Positions 37,276-46,417 of a stretch of 64,000 bases of DNA are shown here, in pieces (position 1 is the stretch's first letter; each line of letters begins with the position of its first letter). The stretch is from an endosymbiont of Acanthamoeba sp. UWC8 (GTDB lineage: Bacteria > Pseudomonadota > Alphaproteobacteria > Rickettsiales > Midichloriaceae), in NCBI RefSeq assembly GCF_000730245.1, contig NZ_CP004403.1, forward strand, positions 186,001-250,000, in the 5' to 3' direction. A model generated the notes under the pieces. That model ran no database searches and had not been told where the DNA came from. It worked only from the letters and a program-made list of their open reading frames with translations. The translations under genes and the position numbers were made by a program.

Positions 37276-37503
37276 ATGTTATATTTAGTAAGAAAGCCGG
37301 AAGAGTCCATTATTATAAATAATAATATTGAGATTAAAGTTATTGAAATAACAAGAAAACATGTAAAGTTAGGTCTTAGTTTTCCAAATTCTTGTTCGGT
37401 TTTAAGAAAAGAAGTATATGATAGAATGCAAAAAGAGAACTTGGAAGCGCTTATCGCTTTTGATGTTGAGCAAGATGATAGTAATGATGATAAAGTAAAA
37501 TAA
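37276..37503 (+). CDS. csrA: Carbon storage regulator CsrA
   Basis: The 75-residue protein has the CsrA fold: MLYLVRKPEESIIINNNIEI then VIEITRKHVKLGLSFPNSC and VLRKEVYDRMQKEN, with RNA-binding residues at the first strand (LVRKPEE) and in the VLRKEVY strand. It is longer than E. coli CsrA by an acidic tail (DVEQDDSNDDKVK). CsrA binds GGA motifs in mRNA leaders and controls flagellar and metabolic genes. It diverges from fliR-flhB, which fits the common csrA-flagellum link. An inverted repeat (ATTGCA/TGCAAT, 37209-37226) lies in the 107-bp divergent promoter region. The FkbM-like gene starts 2 bp after its stop. Confidence 0.92.
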   Translation: MLYLVRKPEESIIINNNIEIKVIEITRKHVKLGLSFPNSCSVLRKEVYDRMQKENLEALIAFDVEQDDSNDDKVK

Positions 37504-37505
37504 TT

Positions 37506-38393
37506 ATGAAAGAAAAATTAAAAGAAATAATACTAAGTAGAAAATTTCAGGTTGCAGCCGTAATAACTTTAGTAATTGTATTGACTGCCGTAATTACCTA
37601 TCTCATCAGTTATACTTTACTTACCCGGCAGACAAAAGATGTGGTTTTAGTTGAAACTAAGTATGAGTTCCCGCTGCTCGTAAACAGTCATGATGAATAT
37701 CAGGGCAAAGCTCTTATTGAGCACGGCACATATAAAGAACATTTGACGCCTATTATTAAGAAGATAGTTAAAAATGATGCTACATGTATTGATATAGGTG
37801 CAGGCTACGGGTATCATACCGTTTTAATGTCTAAACTTGCAACAGATGGAGAAGTTTATAGTTTTGAAGCAATTCCGAATGTATTTAAACTGCTTCGTTA
37901 TTCAGTTAATATGAATAAGCTGAAGAATACTAAAGTATTTAATAATTTACTTTCTTCGGAAAATAATAAAGCTTTCTTAGAAACTTATACGGAATACCCT
38001 ACACTTTCCTCAACTATAATAAGCACTAAAACAACAAATGCTAAAAAAGATCATTATATTGAAAAAAATGCAGAAGCACTTGATTACTTACTTCCTGATT
38101 TAAGTGATGTTTCCTTAATTAAAATAGATACCAACGGAAGCGAACTTGCAATCATTAAAGGAGCTAAAGGAATTATAAGCAGATCTCCTAAATTAAGCAT
38201 AATATTACATTGGAACTTTAAAAAGTTTGCCTATTATGGAGATATTTACCCAAGACTTATAGATAATTTTACTAATGCAAAATTTGAATTTTGGATAATT
38301 AATCAAGACGGAAGCATGAAGTTGATTACTAAAGACCAATTGCTTATCTTAGAAAATGCCGATGTATTAATCACTAAAGACTATATCGGTTAA
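37506..38393 (+). CDS. FkbM-family SAM-dependent methyltransferase, membrane-anchored
   Basis: The 295-residue protein starts with a hydrophobic anchor (VAAVITLVIVLTAVITYLIS, about residues 17-36). The catalytic part has SAM motif I as TCIDIGAGYGYHTVLMS, then EVYSFEAIPNVFKLLRYSV (the FkbM 'EP-N' region) and SLIKIDTNGSELAIIKGAKG (the IDvdG-E pattern). FkbM enzymes O-methylate sugars and small molecules. Substrate unknown; the anchor suggests work at the inner membrane, such as on a cell-wall or glycan precursor. It is coupled to csrA by a 2-bp gap. Confidence 0.85.
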   Translation: MKEKLKEIILSRKFQVAAVITLVIVLTAVITYLISYTLLTRQTKDVVLVETKYEFPLLVNSHDEYQGKALIEHGTYKEHLTPIIKKIVKNDATCIDIGAGYGYHTVLMSKLATDGEVYSFEAIPNVFKLLRYSVNMNKLKNTKVFNNLLSSENNKAFLETYTEYPTLSSTIISTKTTNAKKDHYIEKNAEALDYLLPDLSDVSLIKIDTNGSELAIIKGAKGIISRSPKLSIILHWNFKKFAYYGDIYPRLIDNFTNAKFEFWIINQDGSMKLITKDQLLILENADVLITKDYIG

Positions 38394-38509
38394 GAAGATT
38401 TAGATAAAACAAAAAAATAACTATAATGTTATATTTAACTTTTTATGGTATTTTATTGAATTATAAGTTAAATTAAAAAGAATATAAGCTTTTATATTTT
38501 GAGGGGATT

Positions 38510-41188
38510 ATGAAATTCGGGGATAAAAATAGCACCGGGGCAAAAAGTAAGTTAAAAATCGGAAATAAGGAATATACTTATTTTAATCTGAATAAAGCAG
38601 CTCAAAACTTAAATATTGATGCTAAACGGCTCCCTATTTCAATGAAAATTATTTTAGAAAATCTTTTGAGGTTTGAAGATAACCGAGTTGTTAAAAGAAA
38701 AGATCTTGAAGCTGTCGCTGAATGGTTAAAAACCAAAAAATCCGATCATGAGATAGCCTTTTTACCGGCTAGAGTTTTAATGCAGGATTTTACCGGAGTG
38801 CCGGCTGTGGTTGATCTTGCTGCCATGCGTGATGCAATAAATAAATTGGGCGGAGATGCGAACAAAGTTAACCCTCTTATTCCCGTTGATCTGGTAATTG
38901 ACCACTCTGTGCAGGTAGATAAATACGCCACCCCTGATTCTTTAAAAGTGAATGTAAAATATGAAATGGAAAGGAACCTGGAAAGATATGAATTCCTAAG
39001 GTGGGGTCAGGATGCTTTCAATAACTTTAGAGTTGTGCCTCCGGGCACCGGGATATGCCACCAAGTAAATTTAGAATATTTAGCTCAAGTAGTTTGGACA
39101 ATGTCGATGGGAGGTGAAACTTTTGCCTACCCTGATACTTTGGTCGGGACGGATAGCCACACAACCATGATTAACGGTTTATCAGTTCTCGGTTGGGGAG
39201 TCGGAGGTATTGAAGCGGAAGCTGCAATGCTCGGGCAGCCTATCTCAATGTTACTGCCGGAAGTAATTGGATTTAAAATGACCGGCCACTTAAGAGAAGG
39301 CGTAACAGCAACTGACTTAGTGCTAACTGTTACTAATATGCTTCGTAAAAAAGGTGTAGTCGGTAAATTCGTTGAGTTTTACGGAGAAGGCTTAAAATAT
39401 TTGCCGCTGGCGGATCGTTCCACAATTGCTAATATGGCACCGGAATACGGGGCAACTTGCGGGTTCTTCCCGATTGACGAAGAAACTATAAAATATTTGG
39501 AGTTATCGGCAAGACCTAAAGAAGTAATCGAATTAGTTGAAACTTATGCTAAAGAACAGGGCTTATGGCGCGATGACTCAATGAATATGGAATTCACCGA
39601 TACCTTAGAGTTAAACTTAAGCGAAGTAGAACCAAGTTTAGCAGGGCCGAAAAGACCTCAAGATAAGATAAACCTTTCTGCAATACCTCAAAATTTTCAA
39701 AAAGAGTTACCAAGCTTAAATAAAGACAGCTCTAATACGAATAAAGAATTTCATGTTCAGGGCAAAAGCTTTACACTCGGCAACGGTAATGTAGTTATTG
39801 CTGCAATCACAAGTTGTACTAATACCTCTAACCCGAGCGTAATGATCGGTGCAGGACTATTAGCTAAAAAAGCTTTAGAAAAAGGCTTAAATGTTAAACC
39901 ATGGGTGAAAACTTCACTCGCTCCGGGATCAAAAGTGGTTAGCGAGTATTTGAGTAAATCCGGCTTGCAACACTATCTTGATGAATTGGGGTTTTATCTG
40001 GTCGGTTACGGATGCACTACATGCATAGGTAATTCAGGGCCTTTACTTGAAGAAATTGAAAAAACTATAGTGGATAACAATCTGGTAGTTGCAGCCGTTC
40101 TTTCAGGGAATAGAAACTTCGAAGGAAGAGTACACCCTTATGTAAGAGCTAACTATCTTGCTTCGCCACCGCTTTGTGTAGCTTATGCGATTGCAGGAAC
40201 GATGGAAATTAATTTAAGCTCCGAGCCGATCGGTAAAGATAAGCATGGGAACGATGTTTTCTTAAGAGATATTTGGCCGAGTAATGAAGAGATTAGAGAA
40301 GTCATGAGCAGTGTAATTACGCCTCAGATGTTTGCGAGTAAATATGCCGAAGTTTTTGAAGGCGAAGAAGAATGGAAGCAAATCACCATTTCAACCGGGC
40401 TTAATTATACATGGAATGATAAGAGTACTTATATCAAGCAACCTCCATACTTTGAAAATATGAGCATTAATCCGAGCGGAACGGATAATATATCAAATGC
40501 TCGAATACTTGCTCTTCTTAGTGACAGCATTACAACCGATCATATTAGCCCAGCAGGAAATATTGCTAAAACCAGCCCGGCTGCTAAATACTTACTTAGC
40601 CATAATATTCCCGTCGATGAATTTAACTCTTATGGCTCAAGACGCGGCAACCATGAAGTTATGATGCGTGGAACTTTCGCCAACACCAGGATTAAAAATG
40701 AGATGGCCGGCGGTGCTGAAGGCGGCTTAACCAAATATATGGGTGAAGGTGAGGTTGAAAGCATTTATGATGCTGCAATGAAATACAGAGAAGAAAATAT
40801 TCCATTGGTAATTTTTGCCGGTAAAGAATACGGAACTGGTTCATCCAGAGACTGGGCAGCTAAAGGAACTAATCTTTTAGGGGTAAAAGCGGTTATTGCT
40901 GAAAGTTTTGAAAGAATCCATAGATCAAACTTAGTTGGAATGGGAGTTATGCCTTTAGTATTCCAAAACGGTTTAACCTGGAAAAATTTAAAGCTTACTG
41001 GCAAGGAAACTGTGCATATTACAGGTTTGGAAAATATTACCCCGCTTAAACCGGTTAAATGTACTATTTCATTAGATGGTATGATTATTCATGAAATTAC
41101 TTTAACTCTAAGAGTTGATACTGAAGTTGAAGTGGAATATGTGAATAATGGCGGTATTTTACAATATGTGCTTAGAAAATTAGTTTAA
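38510..41188 (+). CDS. acnA: Aconitate hydratase A
   Basis: The 892-residue protein has the AcnA/IRP layout and near-normal length: IGNKEYTYFNLNKAAQ, VPPGTGICHQVNLEYLAQVV, GTDSHTTMINGLSVLGWGVG, the [4Fe-4S] cysteines in ITSCTNTSNPSVM and YGCTTCIGNSG, and the swivel domain with SDSITTDHISPAGN and AGKEYGTGSSRDWAAKG. It interconverts citrate and isocitrate in the TCA cycle. AcnA-type enzymes resist oxidation better than AcnB. A strong GAGGGG site precedes the ATG. No neighbour in the window belongs to the same pathway. Confidence 0.97.
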   Translation: MKFGDKNSTGAKSKLKIGNKEYTYFNLNKAAQNLNIDAKRLPISMKIILENLLRFEDNRVVKRKDLEAVAEWLKTKKSDHEIAFLPARVLMQDFTGVPAVVDLAAMRDAINKLGGDANKVNPLIPVDLVIDHSVQVDKYATPDSLKVNVKYEMERNLERYEFLRWGQDAFNNFRVVPPGTGICHQVNLEYLAQVVWTMSMGGETFAYPDTLVGTDSHTTMINGLSVLGWGVGGIEAEAAMLGQPISMLLPEVIGFKMTGHLREGVTATDLVLTVTNMLRKKGVVGKFVEFYGEGLKYLPLADRSTIANMAPEYGATCGFFPIDEETIKYLELSARPKEVIELVETYAKEQGLWRDDSMNMEFTDTLELNLSEVEPSLAGPKRPQDKINLSAIPQNFQKELPSLNKDSSNTNKEFHVQGKSFTLGNGNVVIAAITSCTNTSNPSVMIGAGLLAKKALEKGLNVKPWVKTSLAPGSKVVSEYLSKSGLQHYLDELGFYLVGYGCTTCIGNSGPLLEEIEKTIVDNNLVVAAVLSGNRNFEGRVHPYVRANYLASPPLCVAYAIAGTMEINLSSEPIGKDKHGNDVFLRDIWPSNEEIREVMSSVITPQMFASKYAEVFEGEEEWKQITISTGLNYTWNDKSTYIKQPPYFENMSINPSGTDNISNARILALLSDSITTDHISPAGNIAKTSPAAKYLLSHNIPVDEFNSYGSRRGNHEVMMRGTFANTRIKNEMAGGAEGGLTKYMGEGEVESIYDAAMKYREENIPLVIFAGKEYGTGSSRDWAAKGTNLLGVKAVIAESFERIHRSNLVGMGVMPLVFQNGLTWKNLKLTGKETVHITGLENITPLKPVKCTISLDGMIIHEITLTLRVDTEVEVEYVNNGGILQYVLRKLV

Positions 41189-41235
41189 TTATTTAATTAA
41201 TATTTGCTTGAAAGAGCAGACGAAGAAAGATACAA

Positions 41236-41274
41236 AAGGTTCTATCAGTAATCACACTAATAAAGTAGAACCTT
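41236..41274 (+). promoter_or_regulatory. Hairpin abutting the start codon of the oligopeptidase gene
   Basis: AAGGTTCTA (41236-41244) pairs perfectly with TAGAACCTT (41266-41274), and the ATG at 41275 follows directly. If formed it would bury the region where ribosomes load, and no Shine-Dalgarno site is seen outside it. It could be an acnA 3' hairpin or a translational control element. Confidence 0.45.
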
Positions 41275-43326
41275 ATGTCCTTACCTCTTGTTACCAAAAA
41301 AATTCCTTATATATTTGAGATCCATGGTGAAAAATTAACTGATGATTATGCTTGGTTAAGAGATAAAAACTGGCCGGATGTTAGAGATGAAGAAGTTCTA
41401 AATTACCTAAGGGAAGAAAATAAATATTTTGATAGTATTATGGCTTCTCAAAAAGATGTGGAAGAGGCTATATATAATGAGCTTAAGAACCGTATAAAGC
41501 TCACTGATACCACCTATCCTATAAAGCGCAATGAATATTATTATTACTCCAAAACAACCGAGCATTCCAACTACCAGATTTTTTGCAGGAAGAAAAATTC
41601 CTTGGATAATCCTGAAGAAGTTATTCTTGATTGTGATGAGCTTGGAAAAGATCTTTGTTTCTTTGATTTGGGAGCAGTTGCCGTAAGTCCCGATCACTCT
41701 ATGTTAGCATATTCTACTGATACTACGGGCGGTGAAAGATATACTATATATGTTAAAAATTCAAATAATAACACATTATTAAAAGATGAAATTAGTGATA
41801 GCATTGGAAGCATAGTTTGGCATAAGAACGGGAAAGGGTTCTTTTATACTAAACTTAATGAATTTTGGAGAACGGATAAGGTTTATTACCATGAACTCGG
41901 CACTTCAAGCGAGCAAGATAAGGTGATATTCAAGGAAAATGACCAAATATTCAGGGTCAGCATTGGCAGATCAAAAAGTGAACAATTTTTAATAATTGAG
42001 TCTGAAAGTAAAGATTATAATGAAAATTGGGTAATTGATTTTAACTCGGATACCTTAGAGCCAAAGTTAATTGAGCCGAGGAAAGATGATCACCTTTATT
42101 ATATCGAGCACAGAGGTGAATATTTTTATATAAGAACCAATTCAGGCGGGAAAAATTTTAGGTTGGTAAAAGCTCCCTTAACTAGTCCTGAATCGGCTAA
42201 TTGGCAGGAAGTTATCTCGCATAGCAATGAAAATTACTTAACTGATTTCTTTACCTTTAAAGATAAAATAGTGGTGCAGTCTCAGTACAAAGGTTTAAGT
42301 TGTTTAAAAGTATATGATTATGATTTTAGAAACTACCATGAGATAAATTTTCCCGATCCTACCTACTTTATCGCCCCGATTTTCACAACTTTTAATGCTG
42401 CAAATATTAGGTTTTCCTATTCTTCATTAAACTCCTCTGAGGCGGTTATGGAAAGCAGCTTCTCTGACAATCAATTAGAAACCTTAAAAACTAAGGAAGT
42501 ATTAGGTGGGTATGATAAATCTCACTATGCTTCAGAAAGAATATTTGCTAAAGGTAAGGATGGTGTAGAAATACCGATTTCTTTAGTTTATAGGAAAGAT
42601 AGATTTAAGCATGACGGCTCTAATCCGTTATACCTTTACGGATACGGTTCATACGGATGTGCTACCTATGCAAGATTCCGTTCTGATATAGTTTCCCTAC
42701 TGGATAGAGGGTTTGTATATGCGATCGCTCATATTAGAGGCGGTGATGAGATGGGACAAGAATGGTATCTGGATGGTAAGTTATTAAATAAGAAAAATAC
42801 TTTTGATGATTTTATTGCTTGTGCCGAATACTTAATCGCTAATAATTATACTCGTAAACAAAATATTGTAATAGTCGGCTGTAGTGCAGGAGGTTTGCTG
42901 GTTGGAGCCTGCGTGAATGAAAGGCCTGATTTATTTAAAATGGCTGTTGCGGATGTTCCTTATGTCGATGCGCTAAACACTATGCTCGATGAAAATTTAC
43001 CTTTAACTCCAGGAGAATATTCCGAATGGGGTAATCCTAAAAATGAAGAATATTACCGCTATATTAAATCTTATTCACCTTATGATAATATAAAGAGACA
43101 AGATTACCCGGCATTATATGTAACAGCCGGATTAACCGATCCAAGAGTAACTTATTGGGAACCGGCAAAATGGGTAGCAAAACTTAGGGAATATAAAACG
43201 GATAATAACCTGCTCGTGCTTAAAACTAATATGGACGCCGGCCACTGCGGAGCTTCAGGCAGGTTTGGATACTTAAAGGATATCGCACAGGAATATAGTT
43301 TTATACTTAAAATCTTCGGGGCTTGA
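41275..43326 (+). CDS. ptrB: Prolyl oligopeptidase-family serine peptidase (protease II, S9A)
   Basis: The 683-residue protein is a full-length S9A oligopeptidase. It has the N-terminal 'P-x-x-x-x-x-HG-x-x-x-x-DxYAWLRD' start (HGEKLTDDYAWLRD), a beta-propeller, and the C-terminal hydrolase domain with YLYGYGSYG, HIRGGDEMGQEWY, the nucleophile Ser in IVGCSAGGLLVGAC, the Asp in VTAGLTDPRV and the His in DAGHCGASGRFGY. Protease II cleaves short peptides after Arg/Lys. The first Gly of the usual GGSAGG elbow is Gly-Cys here. It follows acnA by 86 bp with a hairpin at its start. Confidence 0.92.
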   Translation: MSLPLVTKKIPYIFEIHGEKLTDDYAWLRDKNWPDVRDEEVLNYLREENKYFDSIMASQKDVEEAIYNELKNRIKLTDTTYPIKRNEYYYYSKTTEHSNYQIFCRKKNSLDNPEEVILDCDELGKDLCFFDLGAVAVSPDHSMLAYSTDTTGGERYTIYVKNSNNNTLLKDEISDSIGSIVWHKNGKGFFYTKLNEFWRTDKVYYHELGTSSEQDKVIFKENDQIFRVSIGRSKSEQFLIIESESKDYNENWVIDFNSDTLEPKLIEPRKDDHLYYIEHRGEYFYIRTNSGGKNFRLVKAPLTSPESANWQEVISHSNENYLTDFFTFKDKIVVQSQYKGLSCLKVYDYDFRNYHEINFPDPTYFIAPIFTTFNAANIRFSYSSLNSSEAVMESSFSDNQLETLKTKEVLGGYDKSHYASERIFAKGKDGVEIPISLVYRKDRFKHDGSNPLYLYGYGSYGCATYARFRSDIVSLLDRGFVYAIAHIRGGDEMGQEWYLDGKLLNKKNTFDDFIACAEYLIANNYTRKQNIVIVGCSAGGLLVGACVNERPDLFKMAVADVPYVDALNTMLDENLPLTPGEYSEWGNPKNEEYYRYIKSYSPYDNIKRQDYPALYVTAGLTDPRVTYWEPAKWVAKLREYKTDNNLLVLKTNMDAGHCGASGRFGYLKDIAQEYSFILKIFGA

Positions 43327-43355
43327 TTATTATATCTCAAGCCCTTTAGTTTTAA
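43319..43355 (+). terminator. ptrB terminator
   Basis: GGGCTTGA pairs with TCAAGCCC (43337-43344) over a 10-nt AT loop, followed by TTTAGTTTT. The stem contains the stop codon of the oligopeptidase gene. The convergent ankyrin gene ends at 43359, so it may also serve that strand. Confidence 0.75.
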
Positions 43356-43358
43356 TAT

Positions 43359-44111
43359 TTATAAACGTGAATTTCGCACAGAATCTTTATTTATTGCAAG
43401 TTCTGTAATTATTCTTTCAGCCCATGTCTTAACTTCAAATTTATTTAAAAAACTTACAACATCAGCTTTTCCTTCGAGAAAGGCACAATCCTCCGGAGCT
43501 TCACCTCGCTTATTTTTTAAATTAACTTCTAATCCTTTTTCTTTAAGGAACTCAACCGTGTGAAGTTGCCCGCCGCGTGCGGCAAAATGCATAGCTGTTT
43601 CTCCATCCTCAGCCACAGCGTTAATATCTGCTCCTTTGTCTACAAGACGCTCAATTATATGGTTATGCCCGTCTTGTGCAGCATAATGGATCGGGGTTTC
43701 ACCTTCTTCAGTTTTGGCATTAACTTCAAATCCTTTTTTTAATAAAAATTCTACTGTATCTTGATGCCCGCCTTCAGCAGCAAAATGTAAAGCCGTTTCA
43801 TTGTCTATAGTTACAGCATGAATATTGGCACCATATCTTTCAAGAAGCTCAATTATATGGTTGCACCCTTTTTGTGCAGCATAGTGAATCGGGGTTTTAT
43901 CCTCTTCCGTTCTAGCATTAACTTCAAGTCCTTTTTTTAGTAAAGATTCTACTATAAGTTGATTCCCACCCTTTGCAGCAAAATGTAAAGCCGTTTCACC
44001 GCTTTTGGTCTTAACATAAATACCAGCCCCGTTTCTTATTAGTTCATCTACCCTTTTTAAATCCCCTGCCTTTACAGCTTCTATGGATTGCTCATTAATT
44101 TTATCTTTCAT
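43359..44111 (-). CDS. Ankyrin-repeat protein
   Basis: I start it at the ATG at 44109-44111 (MKDKINEQSIEAVKAGD) with GGAAAA upstream; the longer reading from 44165 adds 18 hydrophobic, unlikely residues. The 250-residue protein is almost all ankyrin repeats, six or so of 33 residues: SGETALHFAAKGGNQLIVES, DKTPIHYAAQKGCNHIIELL, NETALHFAAEGGHQDTVEFL, GETPIHYAAQDGHNHIIERL and GETAMHFAARGGQLHTVEFL. The alternating ALHFAA and PIHYAA types show that pairs of repeats were duplicated together. There is no export signal. Ankyrin proteins of intracellular bacteria are often host-directed effectors; that is inference here. Confidence 0.88.
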   Translation of the reverse strand: MKDKINEQSIEAVKAGDLKRVDELIRNGAGIYVKTKSGETALHFAAKGGNQLIVESLLKKGLEVNARTEEDKTPIHYAAQKGCNHIIELLERYGANIHAVTIDNETALHFAAEGGHQDTVEFLLKKGFEVNAKTEEGETPIHYAAQDGHNHIIERLVDKGADINAVAEDGETAMHFAARGGQLHTVEFLKEKGLEVNLKNKRGEAPEDCAFLEGKADVVSFLNKFEVKTWAERIITELAINKDSVRNSRL

Positions 44112-44405
44112 TTTAATTTTCCAAAATAATAATATTATTTTTATATTTTTATAATTTATAAGCATATTACTTATACTTAATATTGTACTAGCTAGCTAGC
44201 TTGCATGCTAGTTAATTACTACACTTAATATAAATAGTAACCACAAAATTATTTAATAAATAAATAATTATTATAAGTAACCTATATAGCAATAAACAAA
44301 AGAATATACAAAGGGTGTTTAAGTATAATTTATAATAAATGTTCAAGAAAGGTATTCGGATATTGCAGCCGAAAACCCCAAAATCACCAGTACTTTGGAG
44401 GCGGG

Positions 44406-45156
44406 CTAATCCTCTTCAATATCCCAATTATACCGCTTAGTTTTGCCGGTCTGATAAAAACAGGTAACCTCTTCAATAAAGCCCTGAAAATCCCTATTCT
44501 CTTCAACTAGCCTATTTACAGTATCCCAATCAATTTCAATACGGCTCTTTAGCAGGAATTAACACCTGACTCTCTACAGGAGTTTTACTATCAAGCAAGA
44601 TAAAGCCGATTCCGTGTAGTGCAGAAAGAATCTGCAATTCACGCTTGGTATCGGAACCTTCCAATTCCGCCGCTACCAAATAGCCATAGTTAGCCCAGGA
44701 AGAATTAGATACTGCCTGAAAGAATGCCCGGCGAACATTTGAACGGTTGATGAGCAGCTTAACTTCAAATGACCACAATTTGTTTTTTTTATCTAAATGC
44801 GCCATCTCCCTTTGAGGTATTGATGCACAGAAGAAATCAGATTCTGCTTCCTCTATTTCGGCCTGATCGCTTTGAGTCGTGTAGTAATATTTGCGGGGTC
44901 GCTCTTCTATGGTTTTCAGTTTTGCATTTCATTTCTGCATGTGCTTACGCCGCGCCCCGATTTCTGCGATAATTTGCTGGATTAATGCTTGATCATCATC
45001 AAGCTTATTAACAATTGCTTTACTGCGCTCCCGTTTGGCCTCGCACTCATCAGGATAGATTTCAAATATCCACTCTGCAATATCCCGGGCAATAAACTTC
45101 TGCCCAGGATGCTTCGATAGGTACTCGATGATTTTTTTACTTAAATCCAGATTCAT
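44406..45156 (-). pseudogene. HrgA-like (COG2958) winged-helix protein, decayed
   Basis: Three frames make up one broken gene. The 5' piece (45156-44929) reads MNLDLSKKIIEYLSKHPGQK and FIARDIAEWIFEIYPDE, a HARE-type winged helix, then breaks at a TGA. The middle piece continues EERPRKYYYTTQSDQAEIEE and later KLWSFEVKLLINRSNVRRAF and YLVAAELEGSDT, ending at 44536. The 3' piece reads IEIDWDTVNRLVEENRDFQG then FYQTGKTKRYNWDIEED to TAG at 44406-44408. Compared with the family as I know it, about 70-80 residues are missing between AESDF and CASIPQ. COG2958/HrgA proteins are linked to restriction-modification in some bacteria. It sits on the 3' side of tRNA-Ala, a classic entry point for foreign DNA. 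Confidence 0.75.
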
Positions 45157-45402
45157 ATTCTTACTTTTTAGGGTTCAAGGACAAGTAATCCTATCAATTT
45201 ATCAAAAAATGACAATAGAAAGCAAAAGTTTATAAGTCATATTACACAAAACGGAATAAATCTGATTTGGTGTTATATCCTTAATACCATACAGCACATT
45301 AGTTAATGTTAATAGCAATTCATTTTATACAGAGCATAGAAAATAATCAAACTTTAGTAAGATAGAGAAGGAAGATATTGCTGAAAGCCGGATTTTATGT
45401 GG

Positions 45403-45475
45403 TGGAGACAAACGGATTCGAACCGATGACCCCCTGCTTGCAAAGCAGGTGCTCTACCAACTGAGCTATGTCCCC
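45403..45475 (-). tRNA. tRNA-Ala (anticodon UGC)
   Basis: A 73-base cloverleaf on the minus strand: acceptor GGGGACA/TGTCTCC, D arm GCTC-AGTTGGTA-GAGC, anticodon arm CCTGC-TTTGCAA-GCAGG with TGC at 34-36, and T arm with TTCGAAT (one mismatched pair in the T stem). CCA is encoded at 45400-45402. The HrgA-like pseudogene lies on the 3' side. Confidence 0.97.
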
Positions 45476-45539
45476 ATATGCTTTAAAACTGCTTACTTGC
45501 TTATAAATATGTTTTTATAAAAAAGCAAGCATAAAATGG

Positions 45540-45611
45540 AGCGGGAGAAGGGATTCGAACCCTCGACCCCAACCTTGGCAAGGTTGTGCTCTACCCCTGA
45601 GCTACACCCGC
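45540..45611 (-). tRNA. tRNA-Gly (anticodon GCC)
   Basis: A minus-strand cloverleaf: acceptor GCGGGTG/CTCCCGC (with a G-U-type pair), D arm GCTC-AGGGGTA-GAGC, anticodon arm AACCT-TGCCA-AGGTT with GCC, and T arm GAGGG-TTCGAAT-CCCTT. CCA is encoded at 45537-45539. It is upstream of tRNA-Ala on the same strand, 64 bp away, with an AAGCAAG/CTTGCTT inverted repeat between them, so both may come from one transcript. Confidence 0.97.
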
Positions 45612-45707
45612 ATGTTTTAAGCAAATGCCAATATAATTGTAAAATTAATAATTGCAATAGTATTTTTAAAATTTCTCATCCTGGATTGTTTCTTCAGGAG
45701 TTATAGC

Positions 45708-46322
45708 TTAAGAACCACTAAAAAAGTTAGGGTTTTTAAATATAAATTCAGATTTATTAATCTTAGTATTAGTTTTTATATTATTAAATATAATTTCTAT
45801 TTCCTGCCCGCTTTCATCAATCACATCAACTTCTACTAACTTTATTTTATGATTATCATCACGTTCAAACTTAAGTGTCAACCCGGCTATAGCTGATTTT
45901 TCGTAATCTTTGTTCTTCTCTGAGATAACAAGTTCGGAACAATGCTTGCCTGCCGTATATTTCTCAACATGCACATCTTTTGCAAGGTTGATTCTTTCTT
46001 TACTTAAAAAGTGAGCAAGTACGGCTTTGGTTGAAATATAACTAGCCTCCTCCAGCTCATAATCATAATATACTATATTTTTTCCGTTACTGATAACAAG
46101 TGCTTTTTTTGGCTTTAAGTATTCCCATTTCATCTTGCCTGGCTTTGATAATAAAAACTTACCTTCTTTAATTGTACCATCGCTGCCATATTGCTTAAAA
46201 TCAGCGCTAAACGTTGTAATTGAGTTTAGATAGTTTTCAACTTCAATAACGGGATCAGCAGCTGCAAACATTATATTCGGGATTAGCAAAAAAAAGATAA
46301 AAAGAAGTGATTTATTATACAT
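45708..46322 (-). CDS. lolA: Outer-membrane lipoprotein carrier protein LolA
   Basis: The 204-residue protein has a signal peptide (LLFIFFLLIPNIMFAA) and the LolA pattern: NYLNSITTFSADFKQYGSDG, KEGKFLLSKPGKMKWEYLKP then ALVISNGKNIVYYDYELEEA, and a C-terminal set of strands ending IKTNTKINKSEFIFKNPNFF. LolA takes lipoproteins from LolCDE across the periplasm to the outer membrane. The window encodes at least five candidate client lipoproteins. The gene diverges from the AsmA-like gene, the shared 95-bp gap containing a TATAAT-like box near 46387-46392. Confidence 0.9.
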   Translation of the reverse strand: MYNKSLLFIFFLLIPNIMFAAADPVIEVENYLNSITTFSADFKQYGSDGTIKEGKFLLSKPGKMKWEYLKPKKALVISNGKNIVYYDYELEEASYISTKAVLAHFLSKERINLAKDVHVEKYTAGKHCSELVISEKNKDYEKSAIAGLTLKFERDDNHKIKLVEVDVIDESGQEIEIIFNNIKTNTKINKSEFIFKNPNFFSGS

Positions 46323-46417
46323 ATGACTTTCCTTATATTTCTTGTATTTTAAAACGTTAAAAATTTATTATTTTATGTTACAGTAGTATAATAAGTGAAC
46401 CCAACTCAAATATTCAA

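Noticed and set aside
44166-44220. Palindromic CTAGCTAGCTAG/GCATGC cluster upstream of the ankyrin gene as an operator
   Set aside because: The palindrome is short, made of simple CTAG steps, and without a second copy nearby; there is not enough to claim regulation.
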